Made by a program: the position numbers and the translations under genes | Notes under the pieces: model-generated | What the model was told of the DNA's origin: nothing | The model's input: only the letters and a program-made list of their open reading frames with translations | Database searches by the model: none | Part shown: piece by piece, positions 33,741 through 46,239 of the stretch | Position numbering within the stretch: the first letter of the stretch is position 1 | How the letters are laid out: each line of letters begins with the position of its first letter | Assembly (NCBI GenBank): GCA_027627225.1 | Contig: CM051030.1 | Location: 27,087,927 to 27,151,926, forward strand | Direction: 5' to 3' | DNA length: 64,000 nucleotides | Origin: Congeria kusceri | Taxonomy: Eukaryota > Mollusca > Bivalvia > Myida > Dreissenidae

Positions 33741-35885
33741 TGCCCCCGAAGGGAACTTCGGGGGCATATAGTAATCGCATTGTGCGTCCGTTTCTCCGTC
33801 CGTCTGTCCGTCCGTCACGCTTCTTGTGCGGTACATGACTCCATTTGTATTGAAGGGATTCAATTAAAACTTCAAATAATGATAGAGGACAATAAGAGGA
33901 AGTGCAGAGTTTAAGGACCACAACTCTTTTTCAATATTTACGGAGTTATTGCCCTTTGTTTAATTTTATTGTGCCGAACATAACTCCATTCATATTGAAG
34001 GGATTCAAATGAAACTTTGTATAATGATGGAGGACAGTGAGAGAAAGTGAAGTGCAAAAGGACCATAACTCTTTCTTCAATATTTACGGAGTTATTGCCC
34101 TTTGTTTTATTTCTTGTTCAACTCCATTAGTATTAAAGGATTCAAATGAAACTTCATGCAATGATAGAGGACAGTGAGAGGAAGTGCAGAGCACAAGGAC
34201 CACAACTCTTTCTTCAATATTTCTGGAGTGATTGCCCTTTGATTTGTTTTCTTGTGCAAAGCTTTAATTGTCTTGTGTGGAGCATACTTCCATTAGTATT
34301 GAAGGGATTCAAATGAAACTACATAGATTGGTAGTAGATAATGAGAGGAAGTGCAGACCACAAGGATTATAACTATTTCTTTAATATTTACAGAGGTATT
34401 GACCTTTTGACCAATGCAGAGATTCAAATGAAAATTCATACAGTGATGGAGGACAATGAGCGGACGTGCAGGGAACAGGGACCATAACTCTTTCTTCAAT
34501 ATTGTTAGGCCCTGCGCTATAGGGCTTCTGTTTTTCAACTTTTACGTCTATATAAATCAAAACAAAAGTTCAACGCTTAACGTTTTATTTATCCGTCAAT
34601 TTAGTGACTTGTAAAATAGCGTTAAAATACAGTAATACTTGGCATGTAGTGTCAACTTTCAATAAGTTAATATAATAATTGTGAGTGTCACGTTGTCTTT
34701 AGTTTTACAAAGGCTACATGCCACTACCGGTTAAAGTGCAGTGACACTGGTCTGTTTATACCAAAGTTACGTTTTTTAAAGTATTATTATGATGAAACAA
34801 AGCTCATTATCATTACTTATGGTGATTAATTAATATAATAAGTATATAGTAGTAAAACGTATTTACTTTTAAGTTATTTTTTAGATCTTTTACGAAAACC
34901 CTGACTCTCTCAAAGATGTAATGCGACCAGAGTTATTTACATTAGAAAAACCGCGTCTTTTATACCCAGGGGTGGGTGAAAGCCCCATATTAACCCTAAA
35001 GGGAAAACACCCAAATAATTCCCCTGTATATACCCGTTTTTGTCCTATCCCCCAAACCTCCCTAATACTGACCAAATAAAAGAACGCTTACTCCAAAGAA
35101 TAACCCATCTATGGAACATCTTCATGGATACAAGCAGACTGGGCAATAACGGAACCCATATTGAAAGTCAATAAAAATCTAGCAAAATATGACATAGTGT
35201 TAACATTTGACGATAAAACATACCAAATTCATCATTGTGTATGATCTTTTCATACTTGACATAAAAATAGAGATACACTGGGACACACCTTTATTGTAGA
35301 ATTTAACCTACGTCCCAGAATTCACGGCACTAATGGTGGAACACATGTTTGAAAAAATGGTAAAGTATGATGTTGGACATTAAATACCTAGCAATTATGT
35401 TCAACATCATTAGTTTAATGAATTGTCAGTACAAATAGTGCCGTAGATTTCTACGACATGAGTAATTTATGTAAAACAAGAATGTAAACATGACGCAATA
35501 AAATTGCTGGAGAACAAAAAACAAGTCGCAGTGCAACTTGCCTGAGTGGTTACTACTAACAAATGGTCATCGGGTAAAAATGTATATGTTTGTTGTTTCA
35601 AACAACAAAATTACGGATTCGTCATCACTCACATGGGATAGAAACAATTGGACAATAGCAAGTTTGCATGTACAAATGAAATTGAACAAGTAAGTACATT
35701 AAAATTGACCATATTTTATAAAGCAATACAATGCAGGGCACTCCACTATTTACGAAGTTATTGCCCTTTGTTTTATGGGGGCAGATCATAGCTACATTAG
35801 TATTGCAGGGATCTTAAATTAAACCACATATATAGATAGAGGACGTTGAGAGGAAGTGCAGAGTACAAGGACCATAACCCATTTT
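33741..35885 (+). mobile_element. Core-repeat element family D, interrupted
   Basis: It opens with a perfect 11 bp-stem hairpin TGCCCCCGAAG-GGAA-CTTCGGGGGCA (33741-33766) and then CATATAG. Cores of about 143 bp (ATTGAAGGGATTCAAATGAA, GATAGAGGACA, TTCAATATTTACGGAGTTAT) start near 33845, 33985, 34128, 34295 and 34430, with one more at 35790. A 1.24 kb insertion (34504-35746) splits the array. The 3' end is replaced by a family B head at 35886. Confidence 0.8.
34504..35746. mobile_element. Unclassified insertion, 1,243 bp
   Basis: TATT flanks both sides (34500-34503 and 35747-35750), and the family D core joins cleanly across it (TTCAATATT / TTTACG). The ends GTTAGGCCCTGCGC and, inverted, GTGGAGTGCCCTGCAT share GCCCTGC as a short imperfect TIR. 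No coding frame. It is probably a non-autonomous DNA transposon. The TATT duplication is short and could be chance. Confidence 0.6.
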
Positions 35886-37197
35886 TAACTCACCTGAACA
35901 CGAAGTGCTTGGTGAGCTATCGGTATAGAGGACCTCTCCTAATTCGGCCGTTGTCAGTATGCTGTCAACAATTTGTTTCGTTCTCATGCTGGAGATTTCA
36001 CTCTTTATCCAATCTTAACCAAACTTGCACATAACATCTCGGACGGGGTTGTTATTGGGCCAGATCAAACTAATAACACTAGAGTTATTGCCACTTGCAT
36101 AAAAGTGCAAAATAGCCTTTTTTTCGAAATATAGAATATATTTTCCATCCAATCTTAACCAAAACTTCACAGTTCTGTATGACCATACGATCTCAGCAGA
36201 TGCTAAAAATGGGTCAGATCATTTTTCAAACAGTGAAGTGATTGCCCTTTGTTTATCAAAAATATACAAAAAAAGAACATTATGCAGGATAGAGACTTTA
36301 TTTTTCATCCCATCTTCACCAATCTTGCACAGTTTGTCTATGACCATGAGATTACAGTTGAAGTCGAATAAAAGCAAGATCTCAGCAGATGCCATAAATG
36401 GGCAAGATCGTTTTTCAAACTAGAATTATTTTCCGTTGTGAATTTTTTTTTTACAAAAATGGACATATTCAGGATAGAGACTTCATGTTCATTCTATCTT
36501 CATCAATCAAGAAACACCGGAGTTATTGCCTTTTGTTTGTGAAAAAAAATATACAAAAATGGATATTATTTTAGTATAGAGACTTCATATTTCATCCAAT
36601 CTTCGCCAAGCTTGCACAGTTGGTCTTTGACCATAAAATTAAAGGTGAAGTCGAATAAAAGCATGTTCTGGCCAGAAACACGGGATTTATGGCCCTGTGT
36701 GAAAAAATATACGAAAATGGACATAATTCAGGATAGAGACTTCATTTGTCATCCAATCTTCACCAATCGTCCACTGTTTGTCCACGAACATAGTACTTCA
36801 GGTGAAGTCGAATATAAGAATGATTGGGCCAGAAACACAGGAGTTATTGCCCCTTGTGTTTGGAAAAGAACATCAACAAGTTATCAATGATTGGCTTGCA
36901 CATACGATTTTGTGTTCAATGTTGACCAAACTTACACAGTTTGCGTATGACCATAAACATTGATTGATACGATTTGATTTTCAACAATTGCAAACCTTGC
37001 ATGCAGTTATTTGTGCATGCAACATTGATGGCTTCTGAGCCGGCATTGACATCATTATCATCATTGGACAGAAAATTATCAAAGAAAAAGCAAAACTTGA
37101 CCTTATAGCACAGTCATCGCAATTATTGCATTGCAACTTGTTCTCCAAAACTGACTGCGAAAAAGACATCAAAATCTAATGTTTCTGCATTAATTTC
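35886..37197 (+). mobile_element. Family B element (core variant 1), left part
   Basis: The head AACTCACCTGAACACGAAGTGCTTGGTGAGCT is followed by cores of variant 1 (TTATTCAGGATAGAGACTTC, CCAATCTTCACCAATC) at about 36285, 36470, 36560 and 36720, then the unique 3' part (GCATTGACATCATTATCATC). It is cut at about 37197 and resumes at 40341, with a DIRS-like retroelement between. Confidence 0.8.
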
Positions 37198-37220
37198 CTT
37201 AAGGCCTTAGGCTTTCATAT

Positions 37221-37338
37221 ATATCATTAGCATGTCTGTCAGACGCTGCACACAAGGCCCGATAATTAAAAGAACCGAAAAATACACAACAAACTATGCG
37301 CCGCACTATACACATAGAAAAACCCGGATGATCATTGT
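37221..37338 (+). repeat. Left inverted terminal repeat of DIRS-like element
   Basis: It pairs with 40151-40266 at roughly 85-90 percent identity by eye. It begins ATATCATTAGCATGTCTGTC and ends CCGGATGATCATTGT. Confidence 0.85.
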
Positions 37339-37539
37339 CTTTCTAGCGCTTGTCGAGGAAACACGTTTTTTCGGTGAGTTTCCCTGACCCATTGTGTTTT
37401 ATTTGATATCAGCTCTACCTAGGACGTAGTCCAGGTAATATTTGGTTGTTTCTTATTTGTTTCTAATTGGTTTATGAATTAGTTTGAGTAAAAAATGAGC
37501 TAGTCCGAGAACGACTTTCTCGAATGTGACGAAAACGAC

Positions 37540-38450
37540 TTAATAATGATAGTAGTACCAAATCAAAAGGAAAGTCAAAATCTTCGAAGAAGTCTAGCAC
37601 TAAATCAAGTGTCATTGACTTGGATAAATTGTCTGCACAGGACATTGATATGCTAAAAGAAAGGTTAAGCATTGCAGCCAAGCCTGTAGAAGATGAATAT
37701 GAGCAGGACTATGACGGTTTTGACCTTGAGAATGCTCCAAATTTACATGTTGAAGTTGACAATGACCAATCAGACTCTGAATCTTTTGATTCAATTGGTG
37801 CAAGAAAACCTGTACAGGATTCCAGTAAAGATTTGACTAGCAGACTGAAAAATAGCCTATTTGGTGACAATTCAGAAAACGAATCTGAGTGGAAACTGCC
37901 TAAAAATAAGTCTAAGGTTAAAGGTCTGGCAATTACAAAATCTTTGGCTGAATTGATCAATGTAGCTTGCATTTCACAGTGCGGTATTGAGTCAGTTTCA
38001 GAGAAATATCATGTTGCTGAAAATTGTGAAATGTTGCATCCACCCCGTGTAAACAATGAAATATGGAAAATCATGGATAAACGAACAAGTACATATGACC
38101 GTCTTTTCGAAGATATTCAGACTCTTCTTGCATCTGGTGTTGTTTTAAAGTTTTAAAATTGGTGAAAATAGTAGTATCCGTAGACGGCATCTGCTCAGAC
38201 CTAATCTAGATCCAAAGTTCAAAAACTTGTGTAACATTAACATGCCGTTGACAACTCAGCTTTTGGGTGATGACATTACTAAGTAAGTTAAGAATGGTGA
38301 AACCAGTCTTTATCTGGGAAAGATGAAAGCTCAACAAAACTATTGTAGAGCAGGTTTTCGTAGGAGATATCCCCAAAATTTCAGTAGAAGATTTGGAAGT
38401 GCCAGTTACACACCGTATGCCACTTATGGACAGGCACCCGTCTTAAATAC
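37540..38450 (+). pseudogene. DIRS-like Gag protein, decayed
   Basis: The main frame (37551-38156) starts Lys/Ser-rich (KSKGKSKSSKKSS), then acidic (EDEYEQDYDGFDLEN), then VAENCEMLHPPRVNNEIWKI, which resembles the conserved C-terminal block of DIRS Gag proteins. It stops at 38156. A shifted frame continues the family pattern with RRRHLLRPNLDPKFKNLC and TTQLLGDDITK to about 38450. No ATG-initiated intact ORF is visible; the upstream end is frameshifted near 37545. The intact protein would form the cytoplasmic particle. Confidence 0.7.
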
Positions 38451-38769
38451 CGAGAATTCCGAGGACCCGTGAGAGGTCCAAGGGGCGGTAGAGCTTTTAA
38501 ACCCACAGCTACAATTACAGCCCCAATCGAGAGGAATTAGCAGCGGTAGGTAGGCTCAAACATTGTTACAGATCACGCGGGTTATTAACTAATGATGCAT
38601 GGATTTTAAATAGTATTAAAGGCTATGTCCTTGAATTTGAGTTGGAACCTTTTCAAACTATTATTCCCAACGAAATTTCATTTAATGACTCAGAAATGCA
38701 AATTATCGATTAAGAGGTTGTCAAAATTATGAAAAAAGGAGCCATTGTTCATTTCCATGTCAGTTTATT

Positions 38770-39260
38770 TCAAATATATTTGTAGTCGAGACCTAACGGA
38801 AAATTTAGACTATCTATTAACCTGAAAAAGTTAAATACTTGTGTTCATTATGAACATTTCAAGCAAGAAAACTTCAAAATAGTGCTTGAGCTTATTCAAG
38901 AAAATGATTTCTTTTGTTCTGTAGATTTACAAGATGCATATTTGTCTGTTCCTATACACCCATATTATCATAAATATTTTAAATTCTCATGGAGAGGAGT
39001 TTTGTATGCTTTTGTTTGTTTGCCTTGTTGGTACAGTGCCGCAGCCAGAGTTTTAAGTTGCTAAAACTAGTGTATGCATGGTTTAGGTCTTCAGGTATTA
39101 GATGTGCATATTATATCTCGAAATATGAATAGAGATAAAAGCATATGCCTGGACAATGCTAAAACTATTTGTTTTACTTCACAGTCTCTAGGTTACTCGT
39201 TAAATCTAACAAAAACTGGTTTAGTTCCAACTCAAAAGATTGAACATTTTAGGTAATCAG
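38770..39260 (+). pseudogene. DIRS-type reverse transcriptase, inactive
   Basis: Translation gives SRPNGKFRLSINLKKLN, then FFCSVDLQDAYLSVPI, KYFKFSWRGVLYAFVCLP and, after a shift, YAWFRSSGIRCAYYIS and LGYSLNLTKTGLVPTQKIEH. S-V-D-L-x-D-A-Y and K-x-x-F-x-W-x-G are characteristic of DIRS RTs. The catalytic Y-x-D-D box reads YISK, and stops fall between blocks. RNase H sequence after 39260 is not clear. Confidence 0.8.
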
Positions 39261-40150
39261 TAATGTCAATCTCAAACTTGGATCAGTAGATTTTTTAGAT
39301 GTGTAGCTATTTTGAAACCTGTGGTTCCAATATACAGATTAACATCGGATTCGTCGTCTGTTTTATAAGCGTTAAAGTCACTAATGCCATTAAAACAGTT
39401 ATCTTAAAAAACTTAAACTTTAAAGTTGGTTGGGTAAATAGCTTTGGCTACAGCCCCTCGCGCTCAAACTCTCGTTTCTTTAAATATTTAATTTGTTCAA
39501 ATAATTTATTTCAGTTGTGAAGCAGTGTTTTAGTTCAAAAAGTTACTAACAAAATACAGCAGGTGGGTAAAAAGGATAGTTTTCTTGTTAAATTGGAGCA
39601 CTTTCCAGAAGAAAATTTGAGTTTTCCATACTCTTGTTCACTACATGAAAAGAACCAAACATCTAAGAAAATCGTCTCAGTTGTTTGTGTCTTATTATGT
39701 ATCTGATAGTTGATACATTGTATATGGACACTTGGTATTCATTGACCTTAGTTCTTGCGTTATAGTGTGCGTTATTATAATGATATTGATAGTAGTACTA
39801 ACGTATTATGAACTGTAACACTATTGTGGAAGTTCACACTTGATTTAAGTGAAAGGATTTATAGAAGGTTTTTTTCTTTTAAAGTATCTGTAGTGTTTTA
39901 CTAGTTTCAGGTATTGATTAATTTGTTGTTAGTGCTTTAAGGGTGCTAATGATACATTTGAAAGCCAAAAACTGTGCGGAAAATAATGCTCAATCATCCA
40001 AGCGTTTGTGTCGGATGAAGATCATTATTAGAAATAAAGCCGGAGGCTGAGCATGAATCGACCCACCATTGTTGTTGAAGTAGGATCATACATGTTTTTG
40101 TTTTCTTCCCCTCCAATTGTCGTTTTTGTCAGACAACAAATACTTTAAAT
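39261..40150 (+). other. Non-coding 3' part of DIRS-like element with internal complementary region
   Basis: No domain is recognisable, so the recombinase region is deleted or decayed beyond sight. The block at 39995-40056 (CATCCAAGCGTTTGTG... CCGGAGGCTGAGCATG) is the inverted complement of 40266-40327. Confidence 0.6.
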
Positions 40151-40327
40151 AATGATCATCCGGTTTTTTTTATGTGTATAGTGTGGCGCATAGTGCGTTG
40201 TGTATTTTTCGGTTCTTTGAATTTGCGGGCCTTGTGTACAGCGTCTGACAGACATGCTAATGATACATGCTCAGCCTCCGGCGTTACTTCTAATAATGAC
40301 CCTCATCCATCACAAACGCTTGGATGA
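40151..40327 (-). repeat. Right inverted terminal repeat plus outer extension
   Basis: 40151-40266 is complementary to the left ITR. 40266-40327 is complementary to the internal region at 39995-40056, as expected for the ITR/ICR arrangement of DIRS elements. Confidence 0.85.
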
Positions 40328-40340
40328 GGGAGAATTTTCA

Positions 40341-40607
40341 AGAATTATCACTGACTTAATGAAAAAGAGTCAGGTATGAATATCGAGAAAAATGATTTGA
40401 GACCCATTAGCAAAAACACCGCACACCCATTACCCAACTCACAATATAGTTAGCCCATTGAACTAACCGATGTTTTAATTGATATTGATCCTATCCCCCT
40501 TAGCGTATTGTTCAGATACCTTAATTTTCAAACCTGTCACAACAGTATGGTCTTCATCTGTACCAGTTCTCAGGTGAGCGCTTTGGGCCATCATGGTCCT
40601 CTTGTTT
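40341..40607 (+). mobile_element. Family B element, right part
   Basis: It continues the element cut at 37197: GACTTAATGAAAAAGAGTCAGG, TTTTCAAACCTGTCACAACA, CAGGTGAGCGCTTTGGGCC and ATCATGGTCCTCTTGTT. Almost every base matches 13805-14066 in the copy nested in the LINE. Confidence 0.85.
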
Positions 40608-40849
40608 TAGAATTGCTATTGTAATGCTCACTGTATTTGTTTGTGTTACTAAAGAATCGTATTGTTTTGTTTTTTATTCGTTGTGTTTATATACTGTAAA
40701 ATGTAAGTAATTTACTCTTACTGGCATAAGTATGTGCACTTAGTACTGGTAAACCGCTTAGATCGGCTTAGCTTGCCATTGAAAAGTGTGAGTAGGTTAA
40801 CTGAAATACCGTGATATGACTTAAAATACTTATTTCCTATATTAAAATG
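40608..40849. other. Unassigned spacer
   Basis: About 240 bases with no recognised feature. Confidence 0.4.
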
Positions 40850-42924
40850 AACCCTTAGCGTCAAAGAACCTTATAGCGAACCTCGCTTGGAAATGCCTAT
40901 GGGGTTGGTGGGGTCAAGGTCACTTACTAAAAATAGAAAAACGGTTTCCGCTCAATAACTTGAGAACGCATTGAGATATTTCTATGAAACTTAAAATACA
41001 TAGATACCTTATAACGAGACCTCACTTGAGATCGAAAATGGGGTGGGCGGGGTCAAGGTCACTGCTACTAAAAATAGAAAAGGGGTTTCTGCTGAATAAC
41101 TTGATAACACATTGAGATATTTTAATGACACATACCACATATCTATATATCTTATATCGATACCTCACTTGCAATTGCATATTGGGTCGGTAGGGTCAAG
41201 TTCACTGTTACTAAAACAGAAAACCGGTTTCGCGCAATAACTTGAGAACACATTGAGATATTTTAATGAAACTTAATACATAAATACCTTAAATCGAAAC
41301 CTTGGTTGGGATTGCATATGGAGTGGGTGGGGTCAATGTGACAGTTGCTAAAAGTAGAAAAAACGGTTTTCGCTCAATAACATATTTGAGAACGCATTGA
41401 GATATTTTAATAAAACTTAATACATAAATTCCTTATATCGAGACGTTGTTTGGCAGTGCGTATGCTCTGGGTGGGTCAAGGTCACTTAATTAAAATAGAA
41501 AAATGGTTTCCACTCAATAACACATTGAGATATTTTAATGAACATTCATACATAGATGCCTTATATCGAGACCTCGCTTGGGATTATGTATGGGGTATGT
41601 GGGGTCAAGGTCACTGTTATTACAAATAGAAAAATGGTTTCCGCTCAACAACTTGAAAACGCATTAAGATATTTTAATAAGCCTTAATACATTAATACCT
41701 TATATAGATACCTCGCTTGGGATTGCGTATGGGGTGGGTGGAGTCAAGATCACTGTTACTAAAAATAGAAAAACAGTTTCCGCTCAATAACTTGAAAAAA
41801 CATTGAGATCTTTTTATGAAACTTCATACATAGATACCTTATATCAAAACCTCGCTTGGGATTGCATACGGGATGGATGGGGTCAAGGTCAAGGCCAGCG
41901 TAACTAAAAATAGAAAAGCAGCTTTCGCTCAATAGCTTGAGAACACTTTGAGATATTTTAATGAAACATCATACATAGATGCCTTATATTGAGACCTCGC
42001 TTGGGAATGCGTTTATGGTGGGTGGGGTCAAGGTTGAGTTCACAGTTTCCAAAAAAACACACAAAAAAACAGTTTCTGCTCAAAAGCTTGGGAACATATT
42101 GATATATTTAAATGAAGCTTCATACATAGATATCTTATATCTAGACCTCGCTTGGGATGGATTATTGGGTTCATGGGTCAAGGTCGAGGTCACCATAACT
42201 TAAAACAAACGATCAGTTTCCGCTCAATAGCTTGAGAAGATATTGAGGTATTTTAATGAAACTTTATATTTAGATACCTTATATGTAGATCTTGCTTGGG
42301 AGTTTGTATGGGTTAGTAAGGTAAGGTCACTATTACTAAAATATTATTTTTGTGCTGACTTTAATGCATTTTGTTTGAAAAATTTGATTTTTCGTTGAAT
42401 TTCCACGTTTCTGGTTTGAAATTTTGCACAATTATGAGCCTTTCTGCACTTAGGAATTTTACATTCCTGCAGTTGGGGTGGCGATGTTAACTTTTGATTT
42501 CCACTCTCTAACTCGAGAATGAATCTTCATACATAGATACCCGACAGTAATACTTTACTTGGGATTGCATTTGGGGTAGGGTGGGTATTGTCAAGGTTAA
42601 GGTCACTGTTACTTAAAATAGAAAAAAACAGTTTCTGCTCAATTACTCAAGAACAAATTGAAATTTTTATAAAATGAAATCATAATAACCTAATTTATAA
42701 CACCGTATAGCGAGACGTCGCATGAGATTGCATATAGGGTGGGTGGGGTCAAGGTCAAGGTAATTGCTTTGAAAATTAGAAAATGCTTTCCACACAGTAA
42801 CTTGATAACAAAATTAACTTTGTTTAATTGGCCCCTACTATCCATACCGTTTGTTTTAGAAAAAAACGCCATTAACTCTGACAATCAATAAAAAGTCGAG
42901 CGCGCTGTTTTCCGACAGCTCTTG
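40850..42924 (+). mobile_element. Core-repeat element family G, long array
   Basis: About twelve cores of about 140 bp with GACCTCGCTTGGGATTGC, GGGGTGGGTGGGGTCAAGG and AACGGTTTCCGCTCAATAAC run from about 40870. One segment (about 42365-42500) switches to another core (TGAAATTTTGCACAATTATG). It ends AGTCGAGCGCGCTG, TTTTCCGACAGCTCTTG. A 5' end was not identified. Frames inside are array read-through. Confidence 0.8.
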
Positions 42925-43270
42925 ATATGCCTCCACTTTAGATGGTGGGGGAGGGGCATATACATTTTCCCTTGTCCGTTCGTCCATAGAATTTTTGTGT
43001 CGCGCATAAAAAAAACAACGTATAACTGCTAGATTGATGAAACTTTATAAGCATATTCATAGCCATCGGGGCTTGTGCACCTGGGTATTTTGGTGCAGTT
43101 TTTTCCGTCATCAGTGGATTTATGGCCCGTATTTAACAAAAAATTACATTTTTCTATTTCTGTTGCACGTAACTCAAAAATTATTACTGCTAAAGTGATA
43201 CAACTTTACATATATATTAATCAGCGTGTTAACTTGTGTATTTTCCGTTATGGCCCTTTTTTCTATCAAA
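42925..43270 (+). mobile_element. Core-repeat element family C, 3'-truncated
   Basis: It starts ATGCCTCCACTTTAG, G-rich, CATATAC, followed by two cores (CGCGCATAA, GTATAACTGCTAGATTGATG, TTATGGCCC). It abuts the CTCTTG terminus of the family G element directly and breaks off near 43270. Confidence 0.7.
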
Positions 43271-44460
43271 ACATGACAGTCTTAGCTCACATCATTAAGG
43301 TAAAACATACATACCTTGTCAAATGTATAAATTTTAGCATTCAGTTTCTGATCTACTATTGCATTGTTGATCTCGACCAACTTCACATTAACAAGGCAAA
43401 CAGTACTGTTCACACTTGCTGTTGCTACAGTAATGGTTTTCTTCCAGAATAATTTCATGCAATAATAATAATTACCCTAAAATGTTGTGTATAATGCCCG
43501 GTCATGTATAACACGCACCTAATTTTTAGTGAAAAATGTGGAAAAAATATTTAGAGTAAAAAGAGTAAAAAAGAGTAAAAAAAGAGTAAAAAAAGTATAT
43601 GCTTTTGAGTTTCTCTACTCTGTAGATTAACAAATACAATTATTGCCCATAAACACACACGTTTGTTTAGAGTTCAAAATAATAATTTACATCAATTCAT
43701 TGAAAACATCTTTTGTCAAACAATTTGCTCTATGTTTAATGTCAAAAACAAAATTTTCCATTTAACTTAATATTACATGTATGTAACTACATACTACATG
43801 TATGTAACGGTTTATTTTCAGTTTCTGAGTTGTTTAAGAGACTATAAGATATTGTTGTATATAGCTTCAATGTTTTGATATGGAAAATAACCATCTTACA
43901 TGGGCTTAATATTATTTCTGGAAGCCAATATGTGCATAAACCAGATTGTTTTCGGTGGAATAAACCACAGATGTGGTGCAAATGAAAAAACAAAGTCGTA
44001 ATATGGATTTTCTATATTCGAACAATGAAGTTATAAACAACAACATCTTACAGCGTCTGTTAACCACTCATAAACTGAAAATAAAATTTTTTTTAAGATG
44101 CAAACAAGCATCGTGGTTCACAATGACTTCTTCCCCCCCCCCCTCCTGCTTTGGAGCACAACCATATTATTAAGTCAATAAAGCATATATATTTGCACAG
44201 ATATTGCATGTTAGTATGTAATTCATAGTAATTAAATATTGGCAATATGGGTTTCTAGGTACATTGAACATCAGAAGTGGTTCATATGTAGTACCACAGG
44301 TGTGCTAAAAATTCAGTGAACTCGTAATTTGCACATGATATCATACAAATTACGAACACATTTAACGAAACTTTATTAAATATTAAATTTTAATTTGACA
44401 CCCTAGACAATTTTTTAATTGGCGTACATAAAAAATCGCATATTAAAATATGGAAAGATG
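43271..44460. other. Unassigned intronic sequence with small simple repeats
   Basis: A short (AGTAAAAA)n run lies at about 43554-43592, preceded by CCCGGTCATGTATAACACGCACC. No exon is recognisable. Frames at 43787-44173 show no domain. Confidence 0.4.
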
Positions 44461-44499
44461 TTATTGAGAATAGTAATAATAATAATAATTATTATTATT
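44461..44499. repeat. (AAT)n/(ATT)n microsatellite flanking family G insertion
   Basis: AATAATAATAAT passes into ATTATTATTATTA and then the family G head. ATT repeats resume at 46240 right after the element's CTTGTT end. Confidence 0.8.
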
Positions 44500-46239
44500 A
44501 GCTCGACTTTTCGAAGAAAAGGCTAGCTATTCTACTCGCCCAGGCGTCAGCGTCCGAGCTAGGTTAACTTTTTGGTAAGCTAGTTTCTCAGGAATGGTTT
44601 GAGGGATGTCATTCAAACTTGAATCGTTAATTCCCCACATTAAAATTAACTTATAGGCCAAGTTTGGTAACTCTAGTTTGAAATTTGTCATAATTATGGG
44701 CCTTTTTACACTTAGAAATTTTGCATATTCGCTATATGGACAGGTTAAAGTTTTTTGGTAAGATGGTTTCTCAGGAATAGCCTGAGGTATTTCATTCAGA
44801 CTTAGAAAATACAGTTTTCAATATATTAAAATGAACTCATAGGCCAATTTTGATAACATCAGTTTGAAATTTGTCAAAATTATGGGCCTTTTTACACTTA
44901 GAAATTTTACATATAAGCTATATGGACAGGTTAAAGATTTTTGGTAAGATGGTTTCTCATGAATAGCGTGAGGTATTTCATTCAAACTACGAAAATACAC
45001 TTTTTCCGCATATTAAAATGACCTCTTAGGACAATTTTGATAACTCCAGTTTAAATTTGTCATAATTATGGGCCTATTTACACATAGAAATTTTACAAAT
45101 AAGCTATATGGACAGGTTAAAGCTTTTTGGTAAGATGGTTTCTCAGGAATAGCTTGAGGTGTTTCATTCAAACTTAGAAAATACACTTTTTCAGTATATT
45201 AAAATGAACTCATAGGCCAATTTTGATAACTCTAGTTTGAAAATTGTCAAAATTATGGGCCATTTTACACTTAAAAATTTTACATATAAGCTATATGGAC
45301 AGGTTAAAGTTTTTTGGTAAGATGGTTTCTCAGGAATAGCTTGAGGTATTTCATTCAAACTTAGAAAATACACTTTTTTGTTTATTAAAATGAACTAATA
45401 ATCCAATTTTTTGATAACTCCAGTTTGATATTTGTCAAAATTCTGGGCCTTTTTACACTTAGAAATTTAACATATAAGCTATATGGACAGGTTAAATTTT
45501 TTCGGTAAGCTAGTTTCTTTACTTCGTTTCTGCTCTTTAACTCGAGAATGGATTAAGCTATTGTGATGAAACTTCAAACATAGATACCTTATAGCGAGAC
45601 CTCGCTTGGGATTGCATATGGGGTGGGTGGGGTCAAGGTCAAGGTCACTGTTACTAAAAATAGAAAAACGGTTTCCGCTCAATAAATTGGGAACCTATTG
45701 AGATATTTTAATAGAACTTAATACATTGATACCTTATATCAAGACCTCATATGGGATTGCATATATGGTGGATGGGCTCAAGGTGAAGGAAACTGTTACT
45801 AAAAATAGAAAACATAGAAAAAATGGTTTCTGCTAAATAGCTTGAGAACAAATGGAGATATTTAATGAAACTTCACACATATATATTTTTTATCTAGACC
45901 TCGCTTGGGATTGCATATGGGTTGGGTGGTGTCTAGGTCACCGCAACTAAAAACAGACAAACAGTTTACGCCCAATAGCTTGAGAAGACATTGAGACTTT
46001 GAATGAAACTTAATTAATAGATACCTTATATCGAGACCTCGCTTGGGATTGCATATGGGGTGGGTGGGGTCAAGGTCATGATCACCATTACTAAAAATGT
46101 TATTGGTGTGCTGACTTTAATGCATTTCTTTCGAAAAATTTGGTTTTCGTGGAATTTCCATATTTCTTGGTTTATAAAAAACGCCAGTAACTCTAAAGCA
46201 CAAAAAAGTGGAGCTCGCTGTCCTCAAACAGCTCTTGTT
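44500..46239 (+). mobile_element. Chimeric core-repeat element family G, complete
   Basis: The head is AGCTCGACTTTTCGAAG. First come about five cores of about 185 bp (AGGTTAAAGTTTTTTGGTAA, CAAAATTATGGGCCTTTTTA). At 45530 these switch to about four 140 bp cores identical in type to 40850-42300 (GACCTCGCTTGGGATTGC). The tail is AGCTCGCTGTCCTCAAACAGCTCTTGTT, a hairpin plus CTTGTT. Two unrelated core types therefore share one pair of ends. It is inserted in an ATT microsatellite. Confidence 0.8.

Larger units (their letters stand above)
37198..40340 (+). mobile_element. DIRS-like retroelement, broken, about 3.1 kb
   Basis: Inverted termini of about 116 bp (37221-37338 and 40151-40266) share AGCATGTCTGTCAGACGCTG and CACTATACACAT-type blocks. 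An internal copy at 39995-40056 is complementary to the outer right end (40266-40327). Inverted ITRs plus an internal complementary region are the hallmark of DIRS1-group elements, which replicate through a circle and integrate with a tyrosine recombinase. Inside are a Gag-like frame and a DIRS-type RT, both decayed. No tyrosine recombinase or methyltransferase was recognised, and the length is well below that of usual full elements. It is inserted in a family B element. Confidence 0.8.
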
